From: Myxococcales bacterium
GTDB taxonomy: Bacteria > Myxococcota_A > Polyangia > Polyangiales > Ga0077539
Direction: 5' to 3'
Assembly (NCBI GenBank): GCA_013298625.1
Contig: JAAFIF010000034.1
Coordinates: 16,529 to 80,528, forward strand
Length of the DNA stretch: 64,000 nt
Shown: positions 36,768 through 46,013 of the stretch, piece after piece
How the letters are laid out: each line of letters opens with the position of its first letter
How positions within the stretch are numbered: the stretch's first letter is position 1
Made by a program: the position numbers and the translations under genes
The notes under the pieces: generated by a model
The model's database searches: none
Told to the model about the DNA's origin: nothing
What the model saw: the letters and a program-made list of their open reading frames with translations, nothing else

Positions 36768-38300
36768 TCAGCGCGAGCGGCGGCGGGCGCGAGCGGCGAC
36801 GGCGCCGAGCGCGGCGAGCGCAGCGAGTGTGATGGTGCGAGAGGGGGTCGAGCGCGCGGGCGCGGCGGGGACACGGCAGGCGCACGCGGCGTCGATTTGG
36901 GGTCCGTTGTACTCGCTGGGAACCTCCCCCGGACCGGAGCCACCGCCGTCGCGGCGGGTGGGTCCGCCGTCGCTCGTTCCGCCGTCGCGACCGACGGGGG
37001 GACGGGTCATGTCGGCGCCGATGCCGAAGAGCCGAACGCGGTGCGGGTTGTTGGTGGCGCCGTTGGAGGCGACGAGCACTTCGCTTCGAAACTCACCGCG
37101 CGAAGTCGGGCTAAACGAGATCGGCACGCTGCCCATCCCGCCGGCGCTCACGCAGCTCGAGTTCATCCCGAGCCTGAACGTCGGGTCGGACGGCGCGGAC
37201 ACACCCGCGGCCAGCGTCGACGCACCAGGATTCAAGATGATCAGGTTCTGCATCGCGGTCTGGCCGAGCATCACGCTGCCGAAATCGATTTCGGGGTCGT
37301 TGAAGTTGGCGAGCGGCAGCAGCACGGGCTGATCGGTGGGCTCGAACGGATCGGGCAGCGATTCGTTGCTGAGCGCGATCGGCAAGAAGTCGTCACCCGT
37401 GGGCACATCGACGTTGGTGCAGATGCCGACCACACACACGCGACGGCTCACGATGAGCCGAAGTTGAATGGTGCCGCGGTAGCGGAGCTGCGGCTTCCAA
37501 CGAACGGCGAGGTTGAGGCGGCCGTCCGCTGGGACGGGCACGGTGACCGCCGAAGTCGTCTCGTTGATGGCGCCGAAGACGTTGCCGGCCGCGCCGCTCG
37601 CGCGGTTGGGAAACCCGATTTCGGCGGTGCGCGCCCAGGCCTGCATGTTGTAGCGGGCTTGAATTTCCCAGGGATAGTCGTCGCCCGCGATCGTGACGGA
37701 GTTGTTGTAGATCCTGCGCCACGCCGACACGGGCAGCTCGACCTTGGTGGCGTCGTTGAACGAGAACTGCCACGGGTCGAACGTGCGCATCCCCATGCCC
37801 TCCATGTCGTCGATGATTCGCGACAGGGGCAGGTCGATGGCGACGCCGAGAATGAAGATTCGACCGATCATTCGCAGGCCAAACGTCACGTTGAACGCGC
37901 CCGTACCGGGTGATCCCGTGGTCGAGAGCGTCAGCGGGCTCACGCCGCCGAGCCAGTTCACGTGGACCGTGCCGGCCATCGCGAGGCGGTAGGTGCCCGA
38001 GAAGAGCAGGTTGAACTCAGCGCCGAAATTACGGCTGCCGACCATTCGCATGCCCGTCCCGGGCCCGAAATCAACGGGCCCGTTGCGGTTGAAGCTCACC
38101 GGCACGTTGGCCGTGTTGATCGCGCCCGGACAGGACGGGAGCGTCGGCGTCGGTCCGCCTCCCCCTGCGTCGACCTGCGGCGCAGCGTCAACCGGCGGCG
38201 CAGCGTCGCGCAGCCCCGCGTCTTGTGCGTGGGCGATCGCGGGTGCGATCGACGACAGAGCGATCGCCAACATGGCCGACGGGGCGGTGCGAAGCTTCAT
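36768..38300 (-). CDS. Surface protein with ASH-type domain and MYXO-CTERM-like tail
   Basis: A 510-residue secreted protein. It has a signal peptide (LSSIAPAIAHAQ), an Asp/Ala-rich tether, a beta-rich domain with paired GTGMRMVGSRNFGAEFNLLF-type strands, and a choice-of-anchor-D/ASH-like Ig domain near 370-460 (IDFGSVMLGQTAMQNLIILN, VPISFSPTSRGEF). The end has a CAC pair, a short hydrophobic helix (TITLAALAALGAVAA) and Arg-rich residues, as in MYXO-CTERM sorting signals, which suggests anchoring at the outer membrane and possible cleavage. AGGAG lies ten bases before ATG 38300. Function unknown; structural or adhesive roles are possible. Confidence 0.78.
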   Translation of the reverse strand: MKLRTAPSAMLAIALSSIAPAIAHAQDAGLRDAAPPVDAAPQVDAGGGGPTPTLPSCPGAINTANVPVSFNRNGPVDFGPGTGMRMVGSRNFGAEFNLLFSGTYRLAMAGTVHVNWLGGVSPLTLSTTGSPGTGAFNVTFGLRMIGRIFILGVAIDLPLSRIIDDMEGMGMRTFDPWQFSFNDATKVELPVSAWRRIYNNSVTIAGDDYPWEIQARYNMQAWARTAEIGFPNRASGAAGNVFGAINETTSAVTVPVPADGRLNLAVRWKPQLRYRGTIQLRLIVSRRVCVVGICTNVDVPTGDDFLPIALSNESLPDPFEPTDQPVLLPLANFNDPEIDFGSVMLGQTAMQNLIILNPGASTLAAGVSAPSDPTFRLGMNSSCVSAGGMGSVPISFSPTSRGEFRSEVLVASNGATNNPHRVRLFGIGADMTRPPVGRDGGTSDGGPTRRDGGGSGPGEVPSEYNGPQIDAACACRVPAAPARSTPSRTITLAALAALGAVAARARRRSR

Positions 38301-38426
38301 GGGAGCAGTTCTCCTGCGAGGCAAAGGACAGAACTGCCGCAGTGTACCCTGCCCTGCGTCCCTGCGCGCAAGCAACGTCACGATCCCCATCCCAATCCCG
38401 TCACGATCCCCTTGGCGCTTCGTCGA

Positions 38427-39920
38427 TCACCCCGCGGGCGGAGCGAAATAGAGCGGCAGGCGGATGGACACGCGCGTCCCTTGCCCTTCGATCGAGTCGA
38501 TCAACACCGCGCCGCCGTGGCGTTGCACGATCTGACGAACGATCGTCAGCCCGAGCCCCGTGCCCGCAGGCTTGGTGGTGAAGAACGGCTCGTACACGCG
38601 CGCCAATGTAGCCGCGGGAATCCCCCGCCCTCGGTCCTGCACCGACGCCAAGACCGCCGGCTGCGAGCCCGTCTCGAGCTCGAGCAGCACGGTCACCGTC
38701 CCGCCTTCGCTCGACGCCTCGATCGCGTTGACGACCAGGTTGTGAAACACCTGCTCGAGCCGCTCGGTGTCGCCGCGAGCCAGCGCCGGCCGCAGCGCGC
38801 GCTGCACGGTGATCCCCCGGGACTGCGCGGACGGCTCGTGCAGCGCGAGCACGCGATCGAGCAGCGCGTGCATGTCCACGGACGCGCGGGCGATCGGCCT
38901 CGGCCGCGCGAGCTCGAGAAAATCACCGAGCAGATGTTCGAGCCGCTTGAGCTCGGACGCGACGATCTCGACCCGCGCCTTGAGCGGGCCTCGCTCGCCC
39001 TCGTCCTGCAGCCGATCTACGCCGCGGCCGAGCAAATGCAGCTGCAGCCCCGCGGCGTTGAGCGGGTTGCGAATCTCGTGCGCGAGGCCCGCGGCGAGCG
39101 TCCCCATGTGCGCGAGCGCTTCGGACTCGGCCGCGCGCCGCTCGAGCTCGAGCCGCTCGGTGACGTCGACGCCCGTGAGGTAGACGACCGCGTCCGAGCT
39201 GCGCGCGCCTGACGCGGCGGACGTGACGTGCCAGCGCACCGAGCGCGGCCCATTTCGACCGAGCAGCACGGCCTCGAACTCGATGGCGCCCTTTGCGTCG
39301 CGCGCCGCGTCGACGCGCTTTCTCGCGAGCGCGCGGGCCTCTGCTCCGATGCATCGAGCGAAGAAATCGCAGGACGCGAGCTCTTCGGCGCTCGCGCCCA
39401 CGGTGTCGCACGCGCGGCGGTTCGCGATGACCGCGCGCGCGTCGCGATCGAGCGCAAACACCAGCACGCCCGTGGAGTCGACGACGTCCCGATAGCGCCG
39501 CTCGCTGGCGGCGAGCTGCTGCGCGAGGGCCTCTCGCTCGGCGCGGAGCTCCACCTGCATCAGCGCGTGCTCGACGGTCGCGACGAGCTCTTCGACGTTG
39601 AACGGCTTGACGACGTAGTGAAACGCCCCGACGCGGACCGCGGCGATCGCCGAGTCGATCGACGCGTGGCCGGTCATGAGCAGCACCTCGCCGCCCGGGC
39701 ACGCGGCGCGCATGGCAGGGACGAGCTCGTGACCGGAGGAGTCCGGGAGGTTGACGTCGACGAACGCGAGCTCGTAGCCGCGAGCGCGCGCGACCTCGAG
39801 CGCGGCGGCGGCGCTGGGGACGACCTCGACCGAGAAGCCTCGCTCTTCGAAGAGCTCGACGAGGTTGTCCGCGAGCTCGCGGTTGTCGTCGACGACGAGC
39901 AGTCTGGGACGGCTGGTCAT
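38427..39920 (-). CDS. Hybrid receiver-PAS-histidine kinase
   Basis: A 497-residue cytoplasmic two-component protein. The receiver (1-120) has Asp11/Asp12, phospho-acceptor Asp55 (LAFVDVNLP) and KPF. A PAS domain (about 140-250) and a HisKA/HATPase kinase follow: His in GLAHEIRNPLNA, N box VVNAIEASSEGG, G1 DRGRGIP and G2 GTGLGLTIV. The inverted order (receiver first) suggests it takes input from another kinase. It overlaps the upstream histidine kinase gene by four bases (ATGA), so the two form one phosphorelay unit. No membrane segment. Confidence 0.92.
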   Translation of the reverse strand: MTSRPRLLVVDDNRELADNLVELFEERGFSVEVVPSAAAALEVARARGYELAFVDVNLPDSSGHELVPAMRAACPGGEVLLMTGHASIDSAIAAVRVGAFHYVVKPFNVEELVATVEHALMQVELRAEREALAQQLAASERRYRDVVDSTGVLVFALDRDARAVIANRRACDTVGASAEELASCDFFARCIGAEARALARKRVDAARDAKGAIEFEAVLLGRNGPRSVRWHVTSAASGARSSDAVVYLTGVDVTERLELERRAAESEALAHMGTLAAGLAHEIRNPLNAAGLQLHLLGRGVDRLQDEGERGPLKARVEIVASELKRLEHLLGDFLELARPRPIARASVDMHALLDRVLALHEPSAQSRGITVQRALRPALARGDTERLEQVFHNLVVNAIEASSEGGTVTVLLELETGSQPAVLASVQDRGRGIPAATLARVYEPFFTTKPAGTGLGLTIVRQIVQRHGGAVLIDSIEGQGTRVSIRLPLYFAPPAG

Positions 39921-40693
39921 GCGCCCTCTGCTCTGGTGACGCGCAGCGCGAAGCGCGCGCCGACGTCGCTCGGACTGATCGCGAGCTCGCCGCCTTGCGC
40001 GCGGGCCCACTCGCGAGAGATCGCGAGGCCGAAGCCGTGCCCTCCAGCGCTCTTGCTGACGCCGAGCGCGAACACGCGGTCGAAGTCTTCTCTGGCGATT
40101 CCCGGTCCGTTGTCTTGCACGGTCACGATGAGATGGGGTCCGTCGCGCGTGATGGCCAGCGCGAGCTCGGCGTGATCGCCGCACGCCGCGCGGGCGTTGG
40201 ACAGGAGGTTGCCGAGGATCTGCTGCGTGCGTCTGCGGTCGAGCCTCGCCACGGCCGCCGGCGCGTCGTCGTTGATCGTCACGCTGACCGTGGGCGGGAG
40301 GTTGGCCGATTCGACAGCGTCGAGCACCAGCGGGTGCAGCGCGACGAGCTCGAGCAAAATCGGCCGCGGCGAGGCGCCGTCGAGCAGCTCGTGCGCCAGG
40401 GACGACGCGAGCTTCACTTGGGCGTCGATGCGCGCGATGTGCTTTCGACCGCGCTCGTCGTCGCCGACGCGGGGCGCGAGCAGCGAGGCGCTCGTGGCGA
40501 TGACGGCGAGCGGGTTGCGCAGCTCGTGCGAGAGCGCTGCTGCGCGCCGTCCCGCGATGGCGGCGGCCACGAGCGGAGCGAGCTGCGCGGCGACGACGGC
40601 GCGCGCGTCGCGCACCGAGTCGAGGCCGGTGTGCTTCGCGATTGCGTCGCAGATCGCCTCCGCGAGCACCGACGAGTCATCGACGTCTTGCAT
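39917..40693 (-). CDS. Small soluble histidine kinase
   Basis: A 258-residue cytoplasmic histidine kinase without a recognised sensor domain, apart from about 50 N-terminal residues. HisKA box SHELRNPLAVIA, N box GNLLSNARAAC, G1 VQDNGPGIARED and G2 GGHGFGLAIS are present. It could phosphorylate the receiver of the hybrid kinase encoded immediately downstream, with which it overlaps by four bases. Its start ATG 40693 lies 17 bases from the divergent gluQ start. Confidence 0.9.
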   Translation of the reverse strand: MQDVDDSSVLAEAICDAIAKHTGLDSVRDARAVVAAQLAPLVAAAIAGRRAAALSHELRNPLAVIATSASLLAPRVGDDERGRKHIARIDAQVKLASSLAHELLDGASPRPILLELVALHPLVLDAVESANLPPTVSVTINDDAPAAVARLDRRRTQQILGNLLSNARAACGDHAELALAITRDGPHLIVTVQDNGPGIAREDFDRVFALGVSKSAGGHGFGLAISREWARAQGGELAISPSDVGARFALRVTRAEGA

Positions 40694-40710
40694 GAAGGGG
40701 CGGTTCGCGA

Positions 40711-41694
40711 GTGTACTCGATGCCGCGGACGATGATCGAGCGAGGACGGTTCGCGCCGACGCCTTCGGGACGGCTGCACATCGGGAGCGCTCGAACCGCG
40801 CTCGCCGCGGCGCTCGCTGCGCGGGCGGCGGGAGGGCGCTTCGCGCTTCGCGTCGAGGACCTCGATGGAACGCGGACGCGCGAGGGCATGACGCGGGCGA
40901 TGCTCGAGGACCTCACGTGGCTCGGCGTGCGCTTCGACGAGGGTCCCGAGCGCGGGCCGCACGAGCCGTATGTGCAGAGCGCTCGCGGCGCGCTCTACCT
41001 CGAGGCGCTCTCGGTGCTTCGCGAGAAGGGGCTCGTGTATCCGTGCGCGTGTTCGCGAAGAGAGGTCGAAGAGCTCGCGCGCGCGCCGCACGGTCGAGAG
41101 CCGGTCTACCCAGGGACGTGCAGAGACCGAGCCCACGACGCCGTGCTCGCGCAGGCGCACGAGCGGGGACGCGCCGCGGCGTGGAGGTTTCGGGCGCGCG
41201 AGGGCACGGTCGCGATGGTGGATGAAATCGCCGGCGCGTACGCGCAGGACGTCGCGCGGGAGGTCGGCGATTTCGTGGTGTACCGCGCGGACGGCGTGGC
41301 GGCCTACCAGCTCGCGGTCGTGGTCGACGACATCGCGATGGAGGTCACGCAGGTCGTGCGAGGCGAGGACCTGCTGGCGAGCACGCCGAGGCAAGCGCTG
41401 CTCTACGAGGCGTTTGGCGCGCGTCCGCCGCGGTGGGCGCACGTCGGGCTCGTGGTCAACGACCAGGGACAGCGGCTGGCGAAGCGCGACGGCGCGCTGT
41501 CCATCGCAGCGCTGCGCGAAGCCGGGGTGCGCGCGCAGGCGCTGCGCGAAGCGCTGCTGGACACGCTGGGCGCCGGCCCTACACAGGACCGCTGGACACC
41601 CGAGTCGATCGCGAGAGGCGCGCTGACGTTGCGCGCGCTCAGCGAGCGGCTGCCCGAGATCGCTCCGCTGATCGCGGGGTCGACCGAAGGCTGA
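40711..41694 (+). CDS. gluQ: Glutamyl-Q tRNA(Asp) synthetase
   Basis: A truncated glutamyl-tRNA synthetase paralogue of 327 residues that adds glutamate to queuosine in tRNA-Asp. GRFAPTPSGRLHIGSARTAL carries the HIGH-like motif and LAKRDGAL replaces KMSKS. A zinc site is suggested by CAC (about residues 113-115) and YPGTC. The anticodon-binding domain of full synthetases is missing, as is typical. Starts GTG 40711, ATG 40720 and ATG 40732 are all possible; the catalytic part begins just after the last. It is not near queuosine-biosynthesis genes. Function follows family knowledge. Confidence 0.92.
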   Translation: MYSMPRTMIERGRFAPTPSGRLHIGSARTALAAALAARAAGGRFALRVEDLDGTRTREGMTRAMLEDLTWLGVRFDEGPERGPHEPYVQSARGALYLEALSVLREKGLVYPCACSRREVEELARAPHGREPVYPGTCRDRAHDAVLAQAHERGRAAAWRFRAREGTVAMVDEIAGAYAQDVAREVGDFVVYRADGVAAYQLAVVVDDIAMEVTQVVRGEDLLASTPRQALLYEAFGARPPRWAHVGLVVNDQGQRLAKRDGALSIAALREAGVRAQALREALLDTLGAGPTQDRWTPESIARGALTLRALSERLPEIAPLIAGSTEG

Positions 41695-41790
41695 GCGTCG
41701 CCGTTGCAACGCGGGGGCGAACGCCGGTAGGGTGCGCGCCGCTCGTGGCGCTGTTGGCGCAGAGCATTCCTACAGAGGAGCAGTGAAGCG

Positions 41791-43089
41791 ATGGCCGTCG
41801 ATGTCGTGATGCCCCAGCTCGGTGAAAGCGTGGTCGAAGGTACGATCACGCGGTGGCTCGTGAAAGAGGGAGGAGCGATCCAGAAGGACCAGCCCCTCGT
41901 GACGATCTCGACGGACAAGGCTGACACCGATGTTCCGTCGCCGACCTCGGGCGTCGTCGTGAAGCTCGCGGTCGCCGAAGGCGAGACCGTCAAAGTCAAC
42001 ACCGTGATCGCCGTGATCGACGCCGCGGCGACGGCGAGCGCGCCTGCAGCAGCAGCGGCGCCTGCAGCACCCGCGGCGCCCGCAGCGAGCGACGCAGGCG
42101 GACAGACGTCTCCCGCGGTTCGTTCTCTCGCGCGCGAGCACAACGTGGACCTCTCGACGCTGCGCGGCACCGGCGAAAACGGCCGCGTGACCAAGCAAGA
42201 CGTGCTCGACGCTGCGAGCAAGAAGCCCGCAGCGCCCACGGCGGTCGCCGCGCCCGCGCCGATCGCCGCGCCCGCGCCGGTCGCCGCGCCCTCGCGCGTC
42301 GAGAGCGCAAACGCTGTGATTCAAGCGGCGAGCGCGGTCTCGTACGGCGCGCCCACCAAGACGTTCAAGGTCCCGGCGTACGTGCCCCAGCCGGGCGACG
42401 AGGTGGTTCCGTTCTCGCGTCGTCGGCGGATCATCGCCGAGCACATGGTGTACTCGAAGCACGTCTCTCCGCACGTGATGACCATCGCGGAGATCGACAT
42501 GCACAAGGTGCACAAGCTCCGCGAGGCGAAGAAGAACGAGCTGAAGGCGCAGGGCGTCAACCTCACGTACCTCGCGTTCATCGCCGCCGCGACCGCGCGC
42601 GCGCTGCGAGAGAACCCCGTGATGAACGCGCGCGTCCTCGACGACGCCTTCGTCAAGCTCAAGCGCATCAACCTCGGGATCGCCGTCGAGACCAAAGACG
42701 GCCTGATCGTCCCGGTCGTTCGCGACGCCGATGAGCTCACGGTCCGCGGGATCGCGCGCGCCATCGACGACGTCGCCGCCAAGGCCCGCGACGGAAAGAC
42801 CTCGCCCGACGACCTCGCCGGCGCGACCTTCTCCATCAGCAACCCTGGCCTCAAGGGCAACTTCGTCGGCGCCGCGATCATCTCGCAGCCCAACGTGGGC
42901 ATCTTGCGCATCGGCGAGATGGTCAAGCGCCCGGTCGTCGTCGAGCAGGACGGGCAGGATATGATCGCGATCCACCCGGTGATGTTCGCTGCGCTCTCGT
43001 ACGATCACCGCATCGTCGACGGCGTCGCCGCGAACAGCTTCTTGTTTCGCGTGACCGAGCTGCTCGAGAAGGCCGAGTTCGACGTCTGA
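41791..43089 (+). CDS. Dihydrolipoamide acyltransferase (E2) of a 2-oxo acid dehydrogenase
   Basis: A 432-residue E2 core enzyme transferring acyl groups from lipoate to CoA. The lipoyl domain (1-78) has Lys43 in STDKAD. An Ala/Pro linker and the E1/E3-binding domain (SPAVRSLAREHNVDLSTLRG) follow, then a second Ala/Pro linker and the catalytic domain with SYDHRIVDG near the C-terminus. Substrate could be branched-chain 2-oxo acids, pyruvate or 2-oxoglutarate; the motif alone does not decide. It lacks E1 and E3 genes beside it. GAGGAG lies ten bases before ATG 41791. Confidence 0.92.
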   Translation: MAVDVVMPQLGESVVEGTITRWLVKEGGAIQKDQPLVTISTDKADTDVPSPTSGVVVKLAVAEGETVKVNTVIAVIDAAATASAPAAAAAPAAPAAPAASDAGGQTSPAVRSLAREHNVDLSTLRGTGENGRVTKQDVLDAASKKPAAPTAVAAPAPIAAPAPVAAPSRVESANAVIQAASAVSYGAPTKTFKVPAYVPQPGDEVVPFSRRRRIIAEHMVYSKHVSPHVMTIAEIDMHKVHKLREAKKNELKAQGVNLTYLAFIAAATARALRENPVMNARVLDDAFVKLKRINLGIAVETKDGLIVPVVRDADELTVRGIARAIDDVAAKARDGKTSPDDLAGATFSISNPGLKGNFVGAAIISQPNVGILRIGEMVKRPVVVEQDGQDMIAIHPVMFAALSYDHRIVDGVAANSFLFRVTELLEKAEFDV

Positions 43090-43095
43090 GCCGCG

Positions 43096-43117
43096 CGTCG
43101 CTGCCCCTGCAGCGACG
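43096..43117. terminator. Hairpin between converging genes
   Basis: An 8-bp stem (CGTCGCTG at 43096-43103 with CAGCGACG at 43110-43117) lies seven bases after the E2 stop, facing a minus-strand gene ending at 43153. No T tract, so termination is only inferred from position. Confidence 0.4.
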
Positions 43118-43152
43118 GCGAACGACGCGCTGCAGAAGGGGGCAGCGGGGGG

Positions 43153-44481
43153 CTACGGTCCGAGGATCGTGAGCGTGTACGGGCTCATCGAGCGCTCGAG
43201 CGCCACGATCGAATCGCCACCGGACATGAACGTGGCGCCGTTGGCGATGCAGCCGCCCATGCTCCCGCAGTCACGCCGGGCCAGGATCGACCCTGATGAA
43301 GCGAACACCCGAACCTGCCCCGCGGCGCCGCGGTAGCGGTAGTTCTCGACGTTGCCGACGCCCATTCCGCCACACGTCGTCGAGCTGAGCGACGCGACCG
43401 ACGTGGGCGCTCGGATGGTGCCTCCGTCGATCTGCATCGCGTTGTTGCAGTCGCGTCCACCGCCCATCTGCGTGCGAAATCGCAGCGTAAACCCGCCGCC
43501 CGTCGCGTTGAACGAGTCGACCGCGACCAGCGCCGTGCGCGTCCCGAGCAGCCCGTCGGCGCGCAGCACGACCCGCGAGCCGTTGTTGCTGTTTGCGATG
43601 TCGTCGTTGCACGCGATGGGCATGCGGCCGCAGGCGTCGCCAACCCAAAGCACAGGGTCGAGCCCGTCCGTCGTGCGGGTGGCTTCGATCCACAGGTCGC
43701 GGTTCTGCGGCCAGGTCACCGAATACCAGCGTTCTCCGCCGGCGCCGAGCTCCATGCGCGTGCCGCAGTAGGACTGCACCGTGCTCGCGACACCGGCGTT
43801 GTTTCCGGTGAGCTCGGTCGACGTGGCGGAGGTGAGGTCCACGCGCTGCGCGTTGGCGCAAGTGGTGTTCATCGTGACGCCGCACATCGGGACCTCGTCG
43901 GTCATCCCGTTGCAGTTGTTGTCGACGCGGTCGCAGAGCTCCGCAGCGGAGGGGTTGATCGCGCGGTCGTTGTCGTTGCAATCGCCGTTGGCAAATCCGC
44001 ACGCGCGGCCGTCGACCATGGCCGCAGGGGCGCCGTCCATGTCGCGATCCACAGGGGTGTTCGAGCAGACGCGCGCGTTGCAGGCGTCGACGGTGCACGG
44101 GTTGGAGTCGTTGCAATCCATGGGGCCGTTGCAGCCGGTCATCATGTTGGGCACGCAGCCCATCGCGAGGTCGCAGCGCGAGTCCGGTCCGCACGCGGTG
44201 TTGTCTGGCGTGTTGACGCAGGTCCCAGCGTTGCAGCGGTCGATCGTGCACGCGATGTTGTCGTTGCAGTCGTTGGGGCACGTCGGGACGACGTCTGGCG
44301 TCGAGATCACGTCGTCGGGCGGCGCGATCACGTCGGGCAGGTTCGCGCTGTCGGGCGGACGCGAGACGTCTTGCGTCGAGCTGCCTCCGTCGCCGCGGAC
44401 CCGCGAGAGGTCCGGTTGCACGAGCACCGAGCAGCCCGTGAGCCCCGCCAACGCGATCACGCTGAGCCTCGCGGCGCTCAC
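43153..44481 (-). CDS. Lipoprotein with Cys-rich and MopE-type metal-binding repeats
   Basis: A 442-residue lipoprotein (lipobox LAGLTGC). After a tether rich in Asp/Pro/Val come two repeats of the CNDNIACTIDRCNAGTC type (about 68-145). A MopE-like motif follows (DGRACGFANGDCNDNDRAIN and PSAAELCDRVDNNCNGMTDE), which in relatives binds copper or calcium. The C-terminal half is beta-rich, with Trp/Asp repeats like pre-peptidase or ASD domains. It is co-translated with the PEGA protein gene (four-base ATGA overlap). Likely surface-exposed. Role unknown; metal binding is inferred. Confidence 0.82.
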   Translation of the reverse strand: MSAARLSVIALAGLTGCSVLVQPDLSRVRGDGGSSTQDVSRPPDSANLPDVIAPPDDVISTPDVVPTCPNDCNDNIACTIDRCNAGTCVNTPDNTACGPDSRCDLAMGCVPNMMTGCNGPMDCNDSNPCTVDACNARVCSNTPVDRDMDGAPAAMVDGRACGFANGDCNDNDRAINPSAAELCDRVDNNCNGMTDEVPMCGVTMNTTCANAQRVDLTSATSTELTGNNAGVASTVQSYCGTRMELGAGGERWYSVTWPQNRDLWIEATRTTDGLDPVLWVGDACGRMPIACNDDIANSNNGSRVVLRADGLLGTRTALVAVDSFNATGGGFTLRFRTQMGGGRDCNNAMQIDGGTIRAPTSVASLSSTTCGGMGVGNVENYRYRGAAGQVRVFASSGSILARRDCGSMGGCIANGATFMSGGDSIVALERSMSPYTLTILGP

Positions 44482-45683
44482 AGCGAGCCTCCGATCGCCA
44501 GCCCAGCGGCGCCGGGGGCGAACGTCGGGACGAGCGCGACCGACGAGCTTCGCGGCGCAGAGCTCCAGCGCGTGTTGATCGCGATGACCGTCGTGGCGAT
44601 GGCGCCCGCGGCGGTGACGGCCATCATCACGTCGGAGACAGCGGCGAACGTCCGCGCGCGGCGGGCGGCGTCTTCACCACGCTGCGGATCGGTGGGCTCG
44701 GCGTTGCCGGACTCGATGCGCGTCGCGATGGTGTTGAACGCGCCGTTCGCTTGCAGGGCGAGGCCGCCCATGACGCCCCAGGTGATGGCGAACGCGCCGG
44801 TGCCTGCGGCGGCGCCGATGAACACCGGCAGCGGCAGACCGCGCGGGCGGTCCGACGGCGGCGCGACGACATCGTTGCCTGCGCCGACGGTGGGCGGGGT
44901 GCTGCCTGTCGCAGCAGCGCCGTCGTTGTTGGTTGTCGTGGTGGACGGCCCGGTGGAGGTCGTGGTCGTGGGCTCGGTGGTTTGCGTGGTGTTGATGGGC
45001 TGCGCGTTGGCGGCCACGGTCGTGCTTGCAGCGGTCGCGGTGCCAGCGGTGTTCGCGACGGTGGTGGTGGTCGTGGTGGCGGCGACGGGCGTGGGCGGGC
45101 GCAGAGCGATGTTGAGATCCGCGCGTTGACCCGCGGAAGCGGTGAACTCCTGTCGACCCGTAGCGTAGCCGTCGGCGGTCACTTCGACCGTGTGGCGGCC
45201 GGGCATCATGCGAACGACACCTGAGGCGTTGGCGGGCTGACCGTCGACCGTGATGATCGGATCGCGGACGCTCGCGGGCTCGATGCGGACCTGCACTTCG
45301 GCCACTTGCGAGCGCAGCTCGGTGATCTGCGACTCGACCTCGCGGCGCTGCTGCGGGGGAATTCCGCCGGCGGTCATCGCCTCGGCGATGAAGCTCTCGA
45401 AGTGGTTGAGCGCGTCGATGGGCCGGCCGAGGTGCATGAAACAGTTGGCGATGTTGACGCGCACCGAGTGGTGCGGCGCGACGCGGTACGCGGTCTGAAA
45501 CTCCGCGAGCGCCGCGGAGTAATCGCCGCGTTGATAGGACTCGACGCCGCTGCGAAAGTGTCGGCCGGCCTCTTGTCGCTGCGCCGCGCTGGGGGGCGTT
45601 TGCGCGGCGGCGACCGACGAGACGGCGGTGACGGTCGAGGTGCTGAGGGCGAGTACCAAAAGCAGTCTTGAGCGGTATTGCAT
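44478..45683 (-). CDS. TPR/PEGA-domain envelope protein
   Basis: A 401-residue envelope protein. A signal peptide (VTAVSSVAAAQ) precedes a TPR-like pair (GRHFRSGVESYQRGDYSAAL, AEFQTAYRVAPHHSVRVNIA), a short coiled coil and a PEGA domain (IITVDGQPANASGVVRMMPG, HTVEVTADGY). A Thr/Ala-rich low-complexity stretch (TTTTTTVANTAGTATAASTT) and one or two C-terminal hydrophobic helices follow. Such proteins in myxobacteria occur beside outer-membrane complexes. It is the first gene of a two-gene operon with the MopE-type lipoprotein. GGAA lies eight bases before ATG 45683. Confidence 0.82.
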   Translation of the reverse strand: MQYRSRLLLVLALSTSTVTAVSSVAAAQTPPSAAQRQEAGRHFRSGVESYQRGDYSAALAEFQTAYRVAPHHSVRVNIANCFMHLGRPIDALNHFESFIAEAMTAGGIPPQQRREVESQITELRSQVAEVQVRIEPASVRDPIITVDGQPANASGVVRMMPGRHTVEVTADGYATGRQEFTASAGQRADLNIALRPPTPVAATTTTTTVANTAGTATAASTTVAANAQPINTTQTTEPTTTTSTGPSTTTTNNDGAAATGSTPPTVGAGNDVVAPPSDRPRGLPLPVFIGAAAGTGAFAITWGVMGGLALQANGAFNTIATRIESGNAEPTDPQRGEDAARRARTFAAVSDVMMAVTAAGAIATTVIAINTRWSSAPRSSSVALVPTFAPGAAGLAIGGSL

Positions 45684-46013
45684 CGGTGTTGTTCCAGGCG
45701 ACGGTGGCGCAGCGTGAGTGGCCGAGGGAGCGGCGACGCTTCACAGAGCGCGTTCGTTGCGAGAGGGTAGCGAGCGCGATCGACCGCAGCAACTCCGCGG
45801 TGAAAACGCCTTCAACAAACAGTCTCCGAGGGCTGTACACGAGAGCTCCCGGGTGTGCCGCGAGGTAGGTTTTGCCCGCTGTCAACCCGACCGAAAAGCT
45901 CGGAAGCGCTTTTCGCACCCCGGACTCGTGTGTCATGGTCGCCTCCCTTCGCGATGGATTGACAGAAGTCAGCCGTCTTTTTCTTCCACCACGAATCCCC
46001 TGACGACGAACCG
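45684..46013. other. Divergent regulatory region
   Basis: A 330-base gap between the minus-strand PEGA operon and the plus-strand SUMF1 gene. TTGACA stands at 45959-45964 facing right, 50 bases before the SUMF1 start, but no good -10 follows. On the minus strand GGGAGG lies six bases before an ATG at 45936 that opens a frame out of phase with the PEGA gene; I do not call it a gene. Confidence 0.4.

Noticed and set aside
43153..45683. Thr-rich stretch in the PEGA protein as a mobile or phage tail feature
   Set aside because: It is ordinary low complexity between a PEGA domain and C-terminal helices.
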